From assembly GCA_947627345.1 (NCBI GenBank), contig CANQVS010000005.1:35434-99433 (forward strand): a DNA stretch of 64,000 nucleotides, written 5' to 3'. Origin of the DNA: an uncultured Clostridia bacterium (lineage in GTDB: Bacteria > Bacillota > Clostridia > Oscillospirales > Acutalibacteraceae). Positions within the stretch are counted from its first letter, which is position 1; each line of letters opens with the position of its first letter. Made by a program: the position numbers and the translations under genes. The notes beneath the pieces were generated by a model. That model had not been told where the DNA came from and did no database searches. It saw nothing but the letters and a program-made list of their open reading frames with translations. Positions 1 to 9,731 of this stretch are shown piece by piece.

Positions 1-207
1 CTGACCTATATGATGAGCACGATTATTTCTATGGTAGGAGATGTTGAGTGGCTTTCAAGCGCTCTTAACGCTATTTCCTTTACAGGCTATTATCAAAATT
101 TCACATACGGTATCCTCGACCTCACGGGAATTGTATTCTTTTTAAGCGTAATCGCGCTTTTCCTTTTCTTTACAATCCGTGTATTCGAGAGAAAACGCTG
201 GAGCTGA
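1..207 (+). CDS. C-terminal end of an ABC-2 type permease (GldF/YhaP-like), partial
   Basis: The reading frame is open from the first base and stops at 205-207, so this is the 3' end of a longer gene. The visible 68 residues include a glycine/serine/aspartate loop, one hydrophobic helix (roughly the last 30 residues) and a short basic tail ending FERKRWS. That ending is typical of ABC-2 permeases of the GldF type. It lies 12 bases upstream of a GldG-like gene, which is the usual partner, so the product probably forms the membrane channel of an exporter whose ATPase gene lies left of the window. The family assignment rests on context and on the C-terminal pattern only. Confidence 0.7.
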   Translation: MTYMMSTIISMVGDVEWLSSALNAISFTGYYQNFTYGILDLTGIVFFLSVIALFLFFTIRVFERKRWS

Positions 208-219
208 GGAGGCAGAAAA

Positions 220-1803
220 ATGAGTAAAGAAGAATTAATCGAAGTAAATACCCCCGAGCCAGGCGAAACCAAAAAACCGAAAAAAGAAAGAAAAAACAAA
301 GGTAAATTAAAGGCTCTTTTAAAGTCGAGAAAAGCTAAAAGAGGTTCGGTCGCGATTGCAATTACGGCGGTTTTTATCTGCATTATAATCCTGATAAATT
401 TTATCACGGGACTTTTGGTAGAGCGTTTTCCGAGTTTGCAGTTTGATATGACGGCGTCGCAGACCTATCAGCTCCAAAGCGACACCTCGGAATATCTGTC
501 ACAACTCGACAAGGATATTACTCTTTACGTTCTCACAAAAGAAAGCACATTTAAAGGCGGAATGGGAGCATACTCGGGCGCGCAGTATTTCATTCAGGCG
601 GATAAGCTTTTAAGAAAAATGGCGGCAGAAAGCGCGAGAGTCAGCCTGAAATTTATTGACCTTTCATCTAATCCGACCTTTACGGGTAAATATGACAACA
701 TAGATTGGAACAGCGATAACGCGAACAACCTTATTATAGTTGACGCGGGCGACAGCTACACCGCGCTCTCGATTGACGACTGTTTCGACTACGACAGCGA
801 AACCTACTCCTACTACGGCTACTACGCCTACACGGGAACAAAAATCGAGCAGGCGGTAATTACGGGAATTTTGGACGTTACGACTAAAGATAAGGTCGGC
901 ATAGATATTATTACAGGCTCGGGCGAGGAACAAAAGCTTTACTCCTCGCTTCAAAATCTCCTAAAACAGAACGCTTACTCAACTAAAGAAATTAACCTCA
1001 CAACTCAGAAACCGCGTGAAAACTCGAAAATCGCCGTGCTTTACGCTCCGACCGTAGACCTCTCCGAGGACGCTGTCAAAAAGCTCTCAAGCTGGCTCGA
1101 CAACGACGGCGAAAAAGGCAGAACGCTTATATATCTGCCTATGGACGTTAAGACATCTACCCCGAATTTGGACGGACTTTTAGAAGAATACGGTATGAAA
1201 ATTTCTGACGGACTTTCTTTCTGCACAAGCTCGCAGTATTACGTTCAGAATGTTTATATGTTCCTCACCGACTACAACAACGATACCTATACAGAAGATT
1301 TAAAGGATAAGGGCGTTCCGACTATCGTTTACAACTCAAGAAATATAGAAATTACAAACGACGACGTTGCAAAACCTCTGTTAAGCGTGGAATCCTCCGT
1401 CGGAGTTATTCCGTTCAGCGTTGACCCCTCGGAATTTACAAGCGAGCAGGATTTTGAGAAATATAAGAAAAAGAGCGTAGACCTCGCGGCTGTCGGCACT
1501 AAGTCAAACGAGGACAACAACAGCTCCAACATAGCAGTGTTCGGCTCTCCGTATATTTTCTCAGACGCGTTCTTAAGCACAACCTCATACAACAACTCAA
1601 ACTATATCATTAATTTCTGCAACACTGTCACCAACCGCGGAGATATGGGAATTACAATCAACTCCGCAGGCATTGACGAGGGAGAACTCGGCGTTACCAA
1701 CACGTCTGCAATTATTGCCGTGGGAGTAATATTTATCGCGGTTGTTCCGCTTATCGTTCTCCTTATAGGACTTGTAATGTTTATCCGCAGGAGGAACAGA
1801 TAA
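220..1803 (+). CDS. GldG-like ABC transporter auxiliary membrane protein
   Basis: A 527-residue protein with a lysine-rich cytoplasmic N-terminus (about 1-46), one transmembrane helix (about 47-70), a large extracytoplasmic domain and a second helix near the C-terminus (about 495-522) followed by a basic tail. This is the architecture of GldG / ABC_transp_aux proteins, which accompany ABC-2 permeases and are thought to act outside the membrane; the substrate is unknown. The ATG is preceded by GAGGAGG at 207-213. Its TAA stop shares its last base with the ATG of the next gene, so the two are translationally coupled. The exact family name is an inference from topology and context. Confidence 0.75.
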   Translation: MSKEELIEVNTPEPGETKKPKKERKNKGKLKALLKSRKAKRGSVAIAITAVFICIIILINFITGLLVERFPSLQFDMTASQTYQLQSDTSEYLSQLDKDITLYVLTKESTFKGGMGAYSGAQYFIQADKLLRKMAAESARVSLKFIDLSSNPTFTGKYDNIDWNSDNANNLIIVDAGDSYTALSIDDCFDYDSETYSYYGYYAYTGTKIEQAVITGILDVTTKDKVGIDIITGSGEEQKLYSSLQNLLKQNAYSTKEINLTTQKPRENSKIAVLYAPTVDLSEDAVKKLSSWLDNDGEKGRTLIYLPMDVKTSTPNLDGLLEEYGMKISDGLSFCTSSQYYVQNVYMFLTDYNNDTYTEDLKDKGVPTIVYNSRNIEITNDDVAKPLLSVESSVGVIPFSVDPSEFTSEQDFEKYKKKSVDLAAVGTKSNEDNNSSNIAVFGSPYIFSDAFLSTTSYNNSNYIINFCNTVTNRGDMGITINSAGIDEGELGVTNTSAIIAVGVIFIAVVPLIVLLIGLVMFIRRRNR

Positions 1804-3509
1804 TGAGTGAAAAGGATAATTTAAACGCAAACGAACCCGAGGTTCTGATAGAAGAAAACGACAAGGACTATGAAAATCTCCTCGACAAATTTGAAACACC
1901 CGAGGAAAAATCCCGTCCCTCAAAAAAGAAAAACAGCCACATAAAAGCGCTTATCCTCTCAATTGCAGGCGCAGTCATTCTCGCGGGAATTGTACTTTTG
2001 TTAATCTTTTTCCCTAAGGGCGACAGTTCCTCTGACGTCGGCAAGGGAATCGCCGCAGTAAAGGGTACGGTAAATTCCAACAAGGTTCACGAGGTAAAAT
2101 TAGATACTGATAAAAACGGCAAGATTAAAGAAAACGGCAGCGGTCACCTGCTTGAACTTGTTCCCGCTGACATAAGTAAAATCAATATTAAAAATAAAAA
2201 GGGAAACTACACGATAACCTCCTACACCCCGAAGAAAAAGACTAAGGAAACCGACCCCGAAACGGGTAAGAAGAAAGAAGAAACGGACGCAACGGTTTAT
2301 ACTATCTTAGGCTATAAGGATTTTGACCTCCAGCCGGGCGTTGCGGATGAGGTCGCAAGCGCCTGCTCAAATTTGAGCTTTAACGCCGTTGTAACGGAGG
2401 ACGCGGGCAATAACCCCGCCGACTACGGCTTTGACAAGCCCAGAGCCGTCGCAAATATTACCTACGACGACAAGACGAAAGCAATTATTAAAGTCGGCGA
2501 CGACGCACCCCAAAAGCTCGGAACATACGTTATGTTCGGCTCGGGAAATGCGGTTTACCTTTGCGAAAGCGATACTGTTAAAAAACTGCTCAACGGCATA
2601 ACGGACTATATAAGCCTTACAATTAACGAGAGTGCGTCCGATACAAGCTCCAACGAGTTTAAATCCCTCACCCTTTCAGGCTCAAAATTTAACAGAAATA
2701 TTACCCTCAAACCGAACCCCGACACGGACCACATCGCTAATTCCTACATTCTGACCTCCCCCGTCAGCACCTACGCCGACGATACCGAGGCATCGAACGT
2801 TTCGGGCGCCGTGCGCGGACTTTACGCCGACAGTGTTACGGCGGTTAAGCCGAGCAAATCAAGGCTTTCAAGCCTTGGACTTTCTTCTCCGTACGCAAAA
2901 ATCTTTGCGAAATATTCCGACACGACCGTCAATATTATCGCCTCAAAACCCGACAGCAAGGGCAACTGTTATCTTATGAAAAACGGCGGTAAAATTGTCT
3001 ATAAAATCGCGTCCGCATCCATTCCGTGGGTAAAAACGGACGAGGAAAAACTCATTTCCTCCTACGTACTTAACCCCGAGTTAAACGGACTGACGAAGAT
3101 GTCGGTTACCTGTTCGGGCAAGACCTACGACTTTGACATCAAAACCACCGTTACAAAAACGACCGATGACGAGGGCAAAGAAAGCTCCTCGACCAACACG
3201 GTCACAAGGTACAAAAACAACGAACTGACGCAGGGTAATTTTGAAATTTTCTTCAGAAACTCCGCTCTCCTGACAAAGGCGGACAAATCGGGCGGACAAC
3301 CCAAAGACCAACCCGAGCTTGTCATCAAATACTTCTACGACAAGAAAAGGAGCGCCGACACCGTTTCGTACTTTATGTCAAGCGCAAACAAGTATACGGT
3401 ATCCGTAAATTCAAGGGTTGTCGGAACAGTTTACTCAAACTACGTTGAAAAGCTTATCGCCCAAGCCCCCAAGGTCGCAAAAGACAAAGAAGTAAAAACC
3501 TTCTGGTGA
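1803..3509 (+). CDS. DUF4340-type membrane-anchored protein
   Basis: A 568-residue protein with an acidic, charged N-terminal tail, a single transmembrane helix at about residues 48-70 and a long, lysine- and threonine-rich extracytoplasmic region made of repeated beta-rich segments. The order permease / GldG-like / DUF4340 protein is common in Firmicutes, and the DUF4340 member is presumed to work with the exporter. The function is unknown. The start overlaps the upstream stop by one base. The gene ends at 3509 and a mosaic repeat begins within a few bases of the stop, with no conventional terminator between. Confidence 0.7.
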   Translation: MSEKDNLNANEPEVLIEENDKDYENLLDKFETPEEKSRPSKKKNSHIKALILSIAGAVILAGIVLLLIFFPKGDSSSDVGKGIAAVKGTVNSNKVHEVKLDTDKNGKIKENGSGHLLELVPADISKINIKNKKGNYTITSYTPKKKTKETDPETGKKKEETDATVYTILGYKDFDLQPGVADEVASACSNLSFNAVVTEDAGNNPADYGFDKPRAVANITYDDKTKAIIKVGDDAPQKLGTYVMFGSGNAVYLCESDTVKKLLNGITDYISLTINESASDTSSNEFKSLTLSGSKFNRNITLKPNPDTDHIANSYILTSPVSTYADDTEASNVSGAVRGLYADSVTAVKPSKSRLSSLGLSSPYAKIFAKYSDTTVNIIASKPDSKGNCYLMKNGGKIVYKIASASIPWVKTDEEKLISSYVLNPELNGLTKMSVTCSGKTYDFDIKTTVTKTTDDEGKESSSTNTVTRYKNNELTQGNFEIFFRNSALLTKADKSGGQPKDQPELVIKYFYDKKRSADTVSYFMSSANKYTVSVNSRVVGTVYSNYVEKLIAQAPKVAKDKEVKTFW

Positions 3510-3512
3510 TTT

Positions 3513-4592
3513 TATATATCTTCGTCATAGATGCAGTCCCTATCTGAAAAGCATATCCCCCCTACAATTGTGCCTATGTCTTGTTTTGGATATGGAGGAC
3601 AGGTTCTGCGGTAGATTTTTTAGCTTTTCCACATCAGTCCGTACAGTCCCTCTCGGACAATTCATCTCCCCCAGACGTTCCTGCCTCTATCTAACTTTGG
3701 ATAGAGAGAATAGGTTCTGCGAAAATCTTTATATATAAGTTTTCTCCCTATCTGACTTTAGATAGGGAGATTAATTTTACTACTATAGACTTTTTTAAAA
3801 CTTTTCCTCTAAATCGGATTTTAAAAGGAATTAAAAGTTTTACCCTTAAATTTAATTCTTAATTTTTTATATATCCACGTCAGTCATTGCAGTCCCTATC
3901 TGAAAAGCATATCCCCCCTACAATTGTGCCTATGTCTTGTTTTGGATATGGAGGATAGGTTCTGCGGTAGACTTTTTAGCTTTTCCACATCAGTCCGTAC
4001 AGTCCCTCTCGGACAATTCATCTCCCCCAGACGTTCCTGCCTCTATCTAACTTTGGATAGAGAGAATAGGTTCTGCGAAAATCTTTATATATAAGTTTTC
4101 TCCCTATCTAACTTTAGATAGGGAGATTTTTCTTCTATAAATTTATCCCCTTTTCTTTTTTCCTACTTCGGATAGTAAGGATAGATTCAGCGAAAATCCC
4201 TATCAATCCTTTCCTCTAAATCCGATTTTAATAAAAATTAAAAGTTACCTTTACTTTATTAACTCTTAATTTTTAATTTTCTTCGACATAGGCAGAAAAG
4301 TTTGGGGGATAGGCTTTTCAAAAAGGGACTGCACGGGGACTGATGTGAATACACAAAAACTGCATTGTCTGACATAAAAAACAAAGCGCAGAACCTATCC
4401 TACATATCCAAAGTAAAACAGAGGCACAGAGGTTTGGGGGATATGCTTTTCAGATAGGGACTGCACGGACTGATGTGGAGATATAAAAAGCGCAGAACCT
4501 GTCCGCCCTATCCAAAGTTAGATAGAGGAAGAAACATCGGGGGGATATGAATTTTCCGAGAGGGACTGCAATGTCTGACGAAGATATAAAAA
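3513..4592. repeat. Mosaic intergenic repeat array R1
   Basis: This gap has no credible gene. It is made of three repeat modules. Module A (about 110-125 bp; key words GCAGTCCC, CATCTCCCCC, CTTTGGATAG, GGTTCTGCG, GACTTTTTAG) occurs about four times forward (3513-3730, 3876-4090) and about three times in reverse (4285-4592). Module B is a 10-bp-stem hairpin, TCTCCCTATCT with AGATAGGGAGA (3740-3771, 4098-4127). Module C is an AT-rich inverted repeat ending in TTAATTCTTAATTTTT (3785-3872, 4200-4280). Forward units follow the DUF4340 gene and reverse units precede rimP, so the array is itself a large inverted repeat. Short frames here run through repeat sequence and are not taken as genes. Confidence 0.9.
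3535..4128. repeat. 238-bp direct duplication inside R1
   Basis: Bases 3535-3772 and 3891-4128 are the same sequence at an offset of 356, with three single-base differences seen by eye. Each copy holds two module A units plus a module B hairpin. The near identity points to a recent tandem duplication of a composite unit. Confidence 0.9.
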
Positions 4593-4597
4593 AATAC

Positions 4598-4626
4598 TTG
4601 CAATTTTTGGAAGATAGTGATATAAT
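4598..4626 (+). promoter_or_regulatory. Promoter of the rimP-truB operon
   Basis: TTGCAA (4598-4603), a 17-bp spacer and a perfect TATAAT (4621-4626). The -35 box starts about six bases after the end of the R1 repeat array, so the repeat directly abuts the promoter. Confidence 0.8.
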
Positions 4627-4651
4627 TCTAATGTTGAATATTGAAAGTATG

Positions 4652-4685
4652 AGGAGTGAGCAAACGGCTTGCTCCTTTCTGTTTG
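4652..4685 (+). promoter_or_regulatory. Hairpin with U-tract in the rimP leader
   Basis: GAGCAA / TTGCTC (4658-4663, 4669-4674) form a 6-bp stem with a five-base loop, followed by a pyrimidine/T-rich run, 25 bases upstream of the rimP ribosome site. It resembles the attenuator-like hairpin often found before rimP-nusA operons; a regulatory role is inferred. Confidence 0.55.
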
Positions 4686-4709
4686 ACAAATAACACAGGA
4701 GGTTATCAT

Positions 4710-5183
4710 ATGTCAAAAAAGGGCAATACTGTAGAAAGAGTATGGGATATTGCCGAACCGATTGCAAAAGAATTAGGCCTTGAGCTTTGGGACGTCCGCT
4801 ACGTCAAGGAAGGCGCCGACTATTTTCTGAGGATTTTTATTGATAAAGACGGCGGTGTTGACATCAACGACTGTGAGGCGCTTTCTCGCGCAATTGACAA
4901 ACCGCTTGACGACAAGGACCCTATTTCAAACCCGTATATTCTTGAGGTATGTTCTCCGGGGCTTGAAAGACCTCTTGTAAGAGACGAGCATTTCGCGCGT
5001 TTTATAGGCGCGGATATTAAGGTTAAAATGATTCGTCCGATTGAGGGCGTCGGTAAAGAATTTAAGGGAGTTCTTACGGACTACAACTCGGGCGAAGTTA
5101 CAATAACAGACCACAGCGGTGAAAATCAGATGACAATAAACGTCAAACAAACCGCGTGGATTAAACTTGATGATTTTGATTAA
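4710..5183 (+). CDS. rimP: Ribosome maturation factor RimP
   Basis: A 157-residue RimP, needed for maturation of the 30S subunit. The N-terminal domain carries the family pattern GLELWDVRYVKEG, then DINDCEALSRAID and the signature DPYxLEVSSPGL-like segment (here NPYILEVCSPGLERPL), followed by the C-terminal SH3-like domain. ATG 4710 is chosen over an in-frame ATG at 4656 because CAGGAGG lies 8 bases before it and the family pattern starts there; the upstream ATG sits in the leader hairpin. First gene of the operon with nusA, ylxR, ylxQ, infB, rbfA, nrnA and truB. Confidence 0.93.
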   Translation: MSKKGNTVERVWDIAEPIAKELGLELWDVRYVKEGADYFLRIFIDKDGGVDINDCEALSRAIDKPLDDKDPISNPYILEVCSPGLERPLVRDEHFARFIGADIKVKMIRPIEGVGKEFKGVLTDYNSGEVTITDHSGENQMTINVKQTAWIKLDDFD

Positions 5184-5231
5184 GAAAGAAAATTTACTTA
5201 GCTTTGTGCAAGGAAAGGAATGGTCAGAAAA

Positions 5232-6314
5232 ATGAACAACAAGGAATTATTCACAGCGCTCTCTCTGCTTGAAAAGGAAAAGGGCATACCTATGGATTAT
5301 ATGATTGAGCAGATTGAAAGAGCGATTAAGGTTGCGTGCAAGAACTCCTACGGCGGAAACGAAAACGTGGTGTTTAAAATTATTCCCGAGAAAAACACCT
5401 TTGACGTAAAGCTCGTTAAAACCGTCGTCGAGGAAGTAGAGGACAAAAACTTTGAAATCTCGCTTGAAGAAGTGAGAAAAAAGAAAAAGAAAATCGAAAT
5501 CGGCGACCAGTACGAGGCTCCGCTCGACCCGAAACAGCTCGGACGTATCGCCGTTCAGACCGCGAGGAGCGTAATCCGCCAGGGTATCCGCGACGGCGAA
5601 AAGGGACAAATGCTTCAGGAATTTAAGAGCCGTCTGGGAGAGCTTGTCACGGCTGTTGTAGAGCGCGTTGACCCCGTAAACGGAATGGCTACCATTCGTA
5701 TCGGAAAAGCTGTTGCAACCCTGCCGAAAAGCGAGCAGGTCGGCGACCGTGTTCTAAAAGACGGAGACAACATCAAGGTTTTGGTTGCCGATATTAAGGA
5801 CAACGAGCGCGGTCCGAGAGCGATGATAAGCCGTACAAATCCCGAGCTTGTAAAACGTCTTTTCGAGCAGGAGGTTCCCGAAATTTACGATGGCACGGTC
5901 GAGATTAAGGCTATCTCTCGCGAGGCGGGAAGCAGAACAAAAATGGCGGTACTCTCAAACGATGAAAACATCGATGCAATCGGCTCCTGTATCGGAACAC
6001 GAGGCGACAGAGTTAACGAAATTGTAGAGGAGCTCGGCGGAGAGAAAATCGACATTATCGAGTTCAGCGACGACCCCGAAAAGTACATCGCCGCCGCGCT
6101 TTCCCCCGCGACCGTTTTAAAGGTTGACATCATTGACGAAAGCGCAAAAAGCTGTAAGGTAACCGTTCCCGACGGACAGCTTTCGCTCGCTATCGGCAAC
6201 AAGGGACAGAACGCGCGCCTTGCCGCACGTTTAACAGGCTGGAAAATCGACATTCGCCCCGAGTCGGGCTTTTACGGCGAGGACGAGGACGAAACTACGG
6301 AAACCGAGGAGTAA
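5232..6314 (+). CDS. nusA: Transcription termination/antitermination factor NusA
   Basis: A 360-residue NusA with the N-terminal RNA polymerase-binding domain, an S1 domain (about 135-200), and two KH domains marked by GSCIGTRGDRVNEIVEELGG and LAIGNKGQNARLAARLTGWK, ending in an acidic tail. It lacks the extra C-terminal acidic repeats of enterobacterial NusA, as is normal in Firmicutes. ATG 5232 is preferred to the in-frame ATG at 5220 because the AGGAAAGG ribosome site abuts 5220 too closely, and family members begin MNNKELF. NusA modulates pausing and termination and acts in rRNA antitermination. Confidence 0.93.
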   Translation: MNNKELFTALSLLEKEKGIPMDYMIEQIERAIKVACKNSYGGNENVVFKIIPEKNTFDVKLVKTVVEEVEDKNFEISLEEVRKKKKKIEIGDQYEAPLDPKQLGRIAVQTARSVIRQGIRDGEKGQMLQEFKSRLGELVTAVVERVDPVNGMATIRIGKAVATLPKSEQVGDRVLKDGDNIKVLVADIKDNERGPRAMISRTNPELVKRLFEQEVPEIYDGTVEIKAISREAGSRTKMAVLSNDENIDAIGSCIGTRGDRVNEIVEELGGEKIDIIEFSDDPEKYIAAALSPATVLKVDIIDESAKSCKVTVPDGQLSLAIGNKGQNARLAARLTGWKIDIRPESGFYGEDEDETTETEE

Positions 6315-6320
6315 TTCGTT

Positions 6321-6623
6321 TTGAAGCAGAAAAAAATACCGTTGAGAAAATGCACGGGCTGCGGTGAAATGAAACCGAAACGGGAACTTGTCAGAGTTGT
6401 TAAGACTCCCGATAAAAAGAGCGAAAACGGCGAAATCACGGCTAAGGGCGAAATAACTCTCGACCTCGACGGAAAAAAACCGGGCAGAGGCGCGTACGTA
6501 TGCCGAAACACGGAGTGCTTTGAAAAAGCGGTCAAGGCAAGACGTTTTGAAAAGGCATTTAAATCGCAGATACCCGACGAGGTTTTTGCCGGCATAAAAG
6601 AGGAGCTGGAAAAAATTGAATGA
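6321..6623 (+). CDS. rnpM: YlxR/RnpM, DUF448 RNA-binding protein
   Basis: A 100-residue protein with the DUF448 pattern RKCTGCGEMKPKRELVRVV near the start and GRGAYVCRNTECFEKA in the middle. The family, known as YlxR, was described in Bacillus as an RNase P modulator (RnpM). The likely start is TTG 6321, 10 bases after GAGGAG, which lies in the nusA stop region. The gene is always found between nusA and ylxQ, as here. A 32-residue lysine-rich insertion between the two conserved parts is slightly long for the family. The 3' end overlaps ylxQ by 8 bases. Confidence 0.9.
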   Translation: MKQKKIPLRKCTGCGEMKPKRELVRVVKTPDKKSENGEITAKGEITLDLDGKKPGRGAYVCRNTECFEKAVKARRFEKAFKSQIPDEVFAGIKEELEKIE

Positions 6624-6939
6624 TAAAATTCTCGGTCTTCTCGGCTTATGCAGACGCGCAGGCAAGCTGACAGTCGGAAACGACGCGGTTATCGAAAACG
6701 TCCTAAACGGCAAAGCGAGGCTCGTAATTGTAAGCAGAGACATCTCTTTAAACACGGAAAAAAAGCTTAAAAACGCGTGCGCTTCGGCGAATACAGAGCT
6801 TTTAAAACTTAACAGAACCCGAAATGAGCTTTCAGACGCGCTTGGAAAATTCTGCGCGGTTGTCGCCGTATGCGACGATGGTTTTTCAAAAAAGCTCATA
6901 TCGCTTATACAAAATGAAACAGGAGGTAAGTGTCTATGA
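6616..6939 (+). CDS. L7Ae-family ribosomal-like protein YlxQ
   Basis: A 107-residue L7Ae/L30e-fold protein: [20 protein letters not shown] is the family start, followed by a segment matching LVIVSRDIS and the closing [11 protein letters not shown]. YlxQ proteins are thought to bind kink-turn RNA; the physiological target is not known. The start is TTG 6616, with AGGAG at 6601-6605, overlapping the end of ylxR by 8 bases. Its TGA (6937-6939) overlaps the infB ATG as ATGA, which signals translational coupling. Confidence 0.88.
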   Translation: MNDKILGLLGLCRRAGKLTVGNDAVIENVLNGKARLVIVSRDISLNTEKKLKNACASANTELLKLNRTRNELSDALGKFCAVVAVCDDGFSKKLISLIQNETGGKCL

Positions 6940-9302
6940 TAAAATATAAGGTAAAAGAAGTAGCTGATGATTTTAACGTAAAAAGCAAAAAGATTACTGA
7001 AATCCTTTCTGACAAATGCGGTGTCAACAAAAAATCAATGACCTCTTTGGACACGGAGGAGCTTAACGTCATTTTTGACGTTATGACCACGGAAAACGAG
7101 GTTAAGGATTTTTCCGAATATTTCGCGGTTCGCGACAAGGCGGTCGAGGAATACGAAAAGCAGGTTGCACAGGAAAATAAAGAAGAAAAATCAACCCGCA
7201 AGGCTATTCCTGTTGAAAAACCCGCAAAAAAACAATCCAAGAATAAAACCGCAAAGGCAAAAAGTCCGCGTGAAAAGTTTGAAACCGTTGAGGTTGTCAA
7301 CACAATCGAGGAGGAGCGAAGCGACCACCGCTCCAACAGACGAGTTATCGACACGCGCCAGACTAATGTTGACGTGGAAAGATATAACCAAAAATACGAC
7401 GATATGGCGAACGAAAAGCTCAGCCGTAATCAGGATATAAGCAAAAAGGAAAAATTCTCGAACCGCGCGCGCAAACAGCGCCAAAGACGCGGAGGAAAGC
7501 GTGAAACAGAGGCGCAAAGGCTCGCGCGTATTGAAAAACAGCGCAAGGAGCGTTCTATCACAATCACCGTTCCCGATGAAATTGTAGTTTCGGAGCTTGC
7601 CTCACGTCTTAAAGCTACCGTTGCCGAGGTTGTTAAAAAGGCATTTTTAATGGGCTCGATGATTACGGCGAACGACACTATCGACTTTGACACAGCCGAG
7701 CTTCTCGCTATGGAGTTTAACGCTAAGGTTGAAAGAGAGGTAGTCGTTACAATCGAGGAGCAGATTATCGACGACAGCGAGGACGACGACGCTAACCTCG
7801 TAACGAGAGCACCTGTAGTCGTTGTAATGGGACACGTTGACCACGGTAAGACCTCTATCCTCGACGCTATCCGCCACGCTAACGTAACAGAGGGCGAGGC
7901 AGGCGGTATCACACAGCATATCGGTGCGTACCGCACAATGGTAAACGACCGTCCGATTACTTTCCTCGACACACCGGGTCACGAGGCGTTTACAACGATG
8001 CGCGCAAGAGGAGCGCAGGCGACGGATATAGCCATTTTGGTAGTAGCGGCCGACGACGGAATTATGCCGCAGACAATCGAGGCGATTAACCACGCGAAAG
8101 CGGCGGGCGTTACCGTAATTGTCGCAATCAATAAGATAGATAAACCGGGCGCAAACCCCGAGCAGGTAAAGCAACAGCTCACTGAATACGAGCTTATCCC
8201 CGAAGAATGGGGCGGAGATGTAATATGCGTGCCTGTTTCCGCAAAGACTAAGGAGGGACTTGACGAGCTTTTGGAGAGCGTTCTGCTTGTCGCGGAAATG
8301 AAAGAACTCAAAGCTAACCCCGACAGAGCGGCAAAGGGTATCGTAATTGAGGCGCGCCTTGACAAGGGCAGAGGTCCTATCGCGACCGTTTTGGTACAAA
8401 ACGGTACCTTAAACGCGGGCGACACGGTAGTCGCGGGAACCTGTCTGGGCAGAGTACGCGCTATGACGAACGACAAGGGCGAAACGGTAAAAACCGCGGG
8501 TCCGTCCGTCCCCGTTGAGATTATCGGTCTTGATGAGGTTCCCGTGGGCGGAGATGTGTTCAACGCCGTTACAAACGAACACCTCGCGCGCCAGCTTGTC
8601 AACCAAAGAAAGAACGAGCGCAAGGAGGAAATCTTCAACGCGCAGACCAAGGTTACTCTCGACAACCTATTCGACCAGATGAAACAGGGCGAAATGAAAG
8701 AGCTTAAAATTATTGTTAAGGCAGACGTTCAAGGCTCGGTTGAGGCTGTCCGCCAAAGCCTCGAAAAGCTCACAAACGAGGAGGTTCGCGTTAACGTAAT
8801 TCACGGCGCGGTAGGCGCGGTAAACGAAAGCGACGTTATGCTCGCCAACGCCTCAAACGCGATTATCGTAGGCTTTAACGTCCGTCCCGACGCGAACGCT
8901 CAGAGTATCGCCGAGCGCGACGGCGTGGATATGCGTATGTACCGTGTAATTTACGACTGTATTGAGGAAATTGAATCCGCTATGAAAGGTATGCTCGCTC
9001 CTAAGACGAGAGAGGTTGAACTCGGAACAGCGGAAGTCAGAAACGTCATTAAGATTAAGAGCGTCGGTACGGTTGCCGGCTCATACGTCAAGAAAGGCAA
9101 AATCCAGCGCAACGGTATGGTACGGGTTGTCCGCGACGGCATTATTATTGCGGACGACAATATCTCCTCATTGCAGAGATTTAAGGATTCCGTCAAGGAG
9201 GTAGCCGAGGGCTACGAGTGCGGTATCTGCCTTGAAAAATTCAGCGACCTCAAGGAGGGCGACATCTTCGAGGTTTACGCTATAGAGGAATACAGAGATT
9301 AA
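6936..9302 (+). CDS. infB: Translation initiation factor IF-2
   Basis: A 788-residue IF-2: an N-terminal IF2_N domain, a charged Lys/Arg-rich linker, then the GTPase with G1 GHVDHGKT (about residue 299), G3 DTPGHEAF, G4 NKID and G5 SAK, followed by domains II-IV that end in the fMet-tRNA-binding C2 domain. It delivers initiator tRNA to the 30S subunit. ATG 6936 is preferred to the in-frame GTG 6930: AGGAGG (6921-6926) is 9 bases away and the start forms an ATGA overlap with ylxQ. The N-terminal linker is shorter than in enterobacteria, as in other clostridia. Confidence 0.95.
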   Translation: MIKYKVKEVADDFNVKSKKITEILSDKCGVNKKSMTSLDTEELNVIFDVMTTENEVKDFSEYFAVRDKAVEEYEKQVAQENKEEKSTRKAIPVEKPAKKQSKNKTAKAKSPREKFETVEVVNTIEEERSDHRSNRRVIDTRQTNVDVERYNQKYDDMANEKLSRNQDISKKEKFSNRARKQRQRRGGKRETEAQRLARIEKQRKERSITITVPDEIVVSELASRLKATVAEVVKKAFLMGSMITANDTIDFDTAELLAMEFNAKVEREVVVTIEEQIIDDSEDDDANLVTRAPVVVVMGHVDHGKTSILDAIRHANVTEGEAGGITQHIGAYRTMVNDRPITFLDTPGHEAFTTMRARGAQATDIAILVVAADDGIMPQTIEAINHAKAAGVTVIVAINKIDKPGANPEQVKQQLTEYELIPEEWGGDVICVPVSAKTKEGLDELLESVLLVAEMKELKANPDRAAKGIVIEARLDKGRGPIATVLVQNGTLNAGDTVVAGTCLGRVRAMTNDKGETVKTAGPSVPVEIIGLDEVPVGGDVFNAVTNEHLARQLVNQRKNERKEEIFNAQTKVTLDNLFDQMKQGEMKELKIIVKADVQGSVEAVRQSLEKLTNEEVRVNVIHGAVGAVNESDVMLANASNAIIVGFNVRPDANAQSIAERDGVDMRMYRVIYDCIEEIESAMKGMLAPKTREVELGTAEVRNVIKIKSVGTVAGSYVKKGKIQRNGMVRVVRDGIIIADDNISSLQRFKDSVKEVAEGYECGICLEKFSDLKEGDIFEVYAIEEYRD

Positions 9303-9363
9303 CAGGCGTTGACATAGGAAAACCGCTGTTTTGAATCCCGCGGTTTTCGCCGTCAACTGCCTG
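9302..9363 (+). promoter_or_regulatory. Long imperfect hairpin between infB and rbfA
   Basis: Nested arms CAGGC, GTTGAC and AAAACCGC on the left pair with GCGGTTTT, GTCAAC and GCCTG on the right, giving a strong stem that fills almost the whole infB-rbfA gap. No T-run follows, so it is not an ordinary terminator. An RNA processing or stability role is possible but not shown. Confidence 0.6.
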
Positions 9364-9380
9364 AAAACGGAGTTGTAAAT

Positions 9381-9722
9381 ATGTCAGGACACAAATTAGA
9401 AAGAATTACCGAGGATATTAAGCGCGAATTGACCGCGATTTTCCGCGAGCTTAAAGACCCGCGCGTAAAAGACGCGTTTATCTCGATTATCAGAGTTGAC
9501 GTTACAAACGACCTCTCCTACTGTACGGTTTACGTCAGCGCAATCGAGGGAATAGAGCGTTGCAAAAAGGCGTGTAAGGGGCTTGACAGCGCGTCGGGAT
9601 TTATCCGCCGTGAGCTGGGACAAAGGCTAAGATTAAGGCACGTTCCCGAACTTATTTTCACGGCGAGCGATAGCATAGAGTACAGCGCGAATATATCGAG
9701 AATTTTAAAGGAATTGGAATAA
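9381..9722 (+). CDS. rbfA: Ribosome-binding factor A
   Basis: A 113-residue RbfA, a KH-fold protein that binds the 30S subunit late in assembly near the 16S 5' end. Family landmarks include RITEDIKRELTAIFRELKDPRVKD, the central DLSYCTVYVS strand and the C-terminal LRLRHVPEL..TASDSIEY segment. ATG 9381 follows AACGGAG by 8 bases. Lies between infB and nrnA, its usual place in Firmicutes; it stands beyond the infB hairpin but appears to be in the same transcript. Confidence 0.92.
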   Translation: MSGHKLERITEDIKRELTAIFRELKDPRVKDAFISIIRVDVTNDLSYCTVYVSAIEGIERCKKACKGLDSASGFIRRELGQRLRLRHVPELIFTASDSIEYSANISRILKELE

Positions 9723-9731
9723 GGAAAAATT

